Shown: positions 7,057 to 7,408 of the stretch, piece after piece
How positions within the stretch are numbered: position 1 is the stretch's first letter
Layout of the letters: each line of letters begins with the position of its first letter
Assembly: GCA_041688615.1 (NCBI GenBank)
Contig: JBDNHU010000349.1
Location: 1-7,408, forward strand
DNA: 7,408 bases
Reading direction: 5' to 3'
Source of the DNA: M30B19 sp041688615
Lineage (GTDB): Bacteria; Planctomycetota; Planctomycetia; Pirellulales; Pirellulaceae
Position numbers and translations under genes: made by a program
The notes under the pieces: generated by a model
What the model saw: the letters and a program-made list of their open reading frames with translations, nothing else
The model's database searches: none
Told to the model about the DNA's origin: nothing

Positions 7057-7345
7057 TTTGCATCTTTTTGATCAAAAACATAGCGAGCGGTTCTGGGGAG
7101 GTTCCTAGGGACGATCGTTTTTTCTATGCCCTTACGCGTCTTATTGTTCACGTGCTACCAAACGACGAATAAATTGCCGCCGCGATTGTTGTGTTGGGGA
7201 TACGGTGATTACTGCGCTGTAAATTCTAATTTCCTAAAGGTCTGCGTAATCTTTTGCGGTTTGCAGAGTTTTTAGCCGGGCCTGTGAATGGGTGTTCCTC
7301 TAAAATATTGCGGAAAGTCATTTTCTTTGGAATTCTGGTTTGAGG

Positions 7346-7382
7346 TTCCTTGGTAAGCGATCGTCTAATCAACACCAAGGAA
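7346..7382. other. 9-bp perfect inverted repeat near the right edge
   Basis: TTCCTTGGT (7346-7354) and ACCAAGGAA (7374-7382) are perfect inverted copies separated by 19 bases that include CGATCG. No T run follows on the plus strand, so a simple terminator is unlikely in that direction. It may be an operator or an RNA hairpin in the leader of a gene that starts beyond the window. Confidence 0.6.
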
Positions 7383-7408
7383 TAAACACGGGTACTTTTG
7401 ACAGCGAG

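Larger units (their letters stand above)
6719..7408. other. Gene-free region carrying three short tandem arrays
   Basis: No convincing coding frame is found on either strand. The repeats at 6790-7056 are listed separately; their unit lengths (14, 16 and 13 bp) are not multiples of three, which argues against coding. Other marks are a perfect 14-bp palindrome TTTTTGATCAAAAA (7065-7078) and ACGATCGT followed by six T (around 7111-7124), which is at best a weak terminator. A loose fold between ATGGCCGA (6852-6859) and TCGGGCCAT encloses the palindrome ATCGCGCGAT (6879-6888). A TTGACA at 7398-7403 could be the -35 of a promoter for a gene beyond the right edge. Confidence 0.5.

Noticed and set aside
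7103..7124. Rho-independent terminator (GTTCC/GGGAC or ACGATCGT followed by T6)
   Set aside because: The stems are too short or lack a loop, and the site is about 400 bp from the STAS stop codon.

Overview
The window looks like the chromosome of a planctomycete, probably a Pirellulaceae (Rhodopirellula-like) bacterium. This is an inference from the style of the proteins (an over-long LptD with a single visible cysteine, an LptF/LptG permease with an inserted linker, a stand-alone STAS protein), the roughly 50% GC content, long gene-free gaps and weak Shine-Dalgarno sites. No rRNA or other taxonomic marker is present.

Layout: (1) 1-3421, minus strand: a very large gene whose 3' end is cut off by the left edge. 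It encodes an LptD/OstA-type outer-membrane lipopolysaccharide-assembly protein with 1140 residues visible and no stop codon in frame. (2) 3422-4038: a gene-free gap with a small 11-bp tandem duplication. (3) 4039-5319, minus strand: a complete LptF/LptG-type permease (426 aa). (4) 5320-6370: a gap of about 1 kb between divergent genes. It holds a G+C-rich set of interlocking direct and inverted repeats at 5600-5713 that could be a structured RNA. (5) 6371-6718, plus strand: a short STAS-domain protein of the anti-sigma-factor-antagonist type. (6) 6719-7408: no gene. Three separate short tandem arrays (units of 14, 16 and 13 bp) lie close together, and a 9-bp inverted repeat sits near the right edge.

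How the genes fit together: LptF/LptG permeases form the inner-membrane LptB2FG transporter that extracts lipopolysaccharide, and LptD is the outer-membrane end point of the same bridge. The two minus-strand genes therefore belong to one pathway and are transcribed in the order lptF then lptD, although the 617-bp gap argues for separate promoters. The STAS gene is divergent, has no obvious functional link to them, and no partner anti-sigma kinase is visible.

I found no CRISPR array, transposase, tRNA, rRNA or phage gene. The least explained parts are the tandem-array cluster at 6790-7056 and the repeat-rich element at 5600-5713. I see no clear sign of a new multi-gene system.
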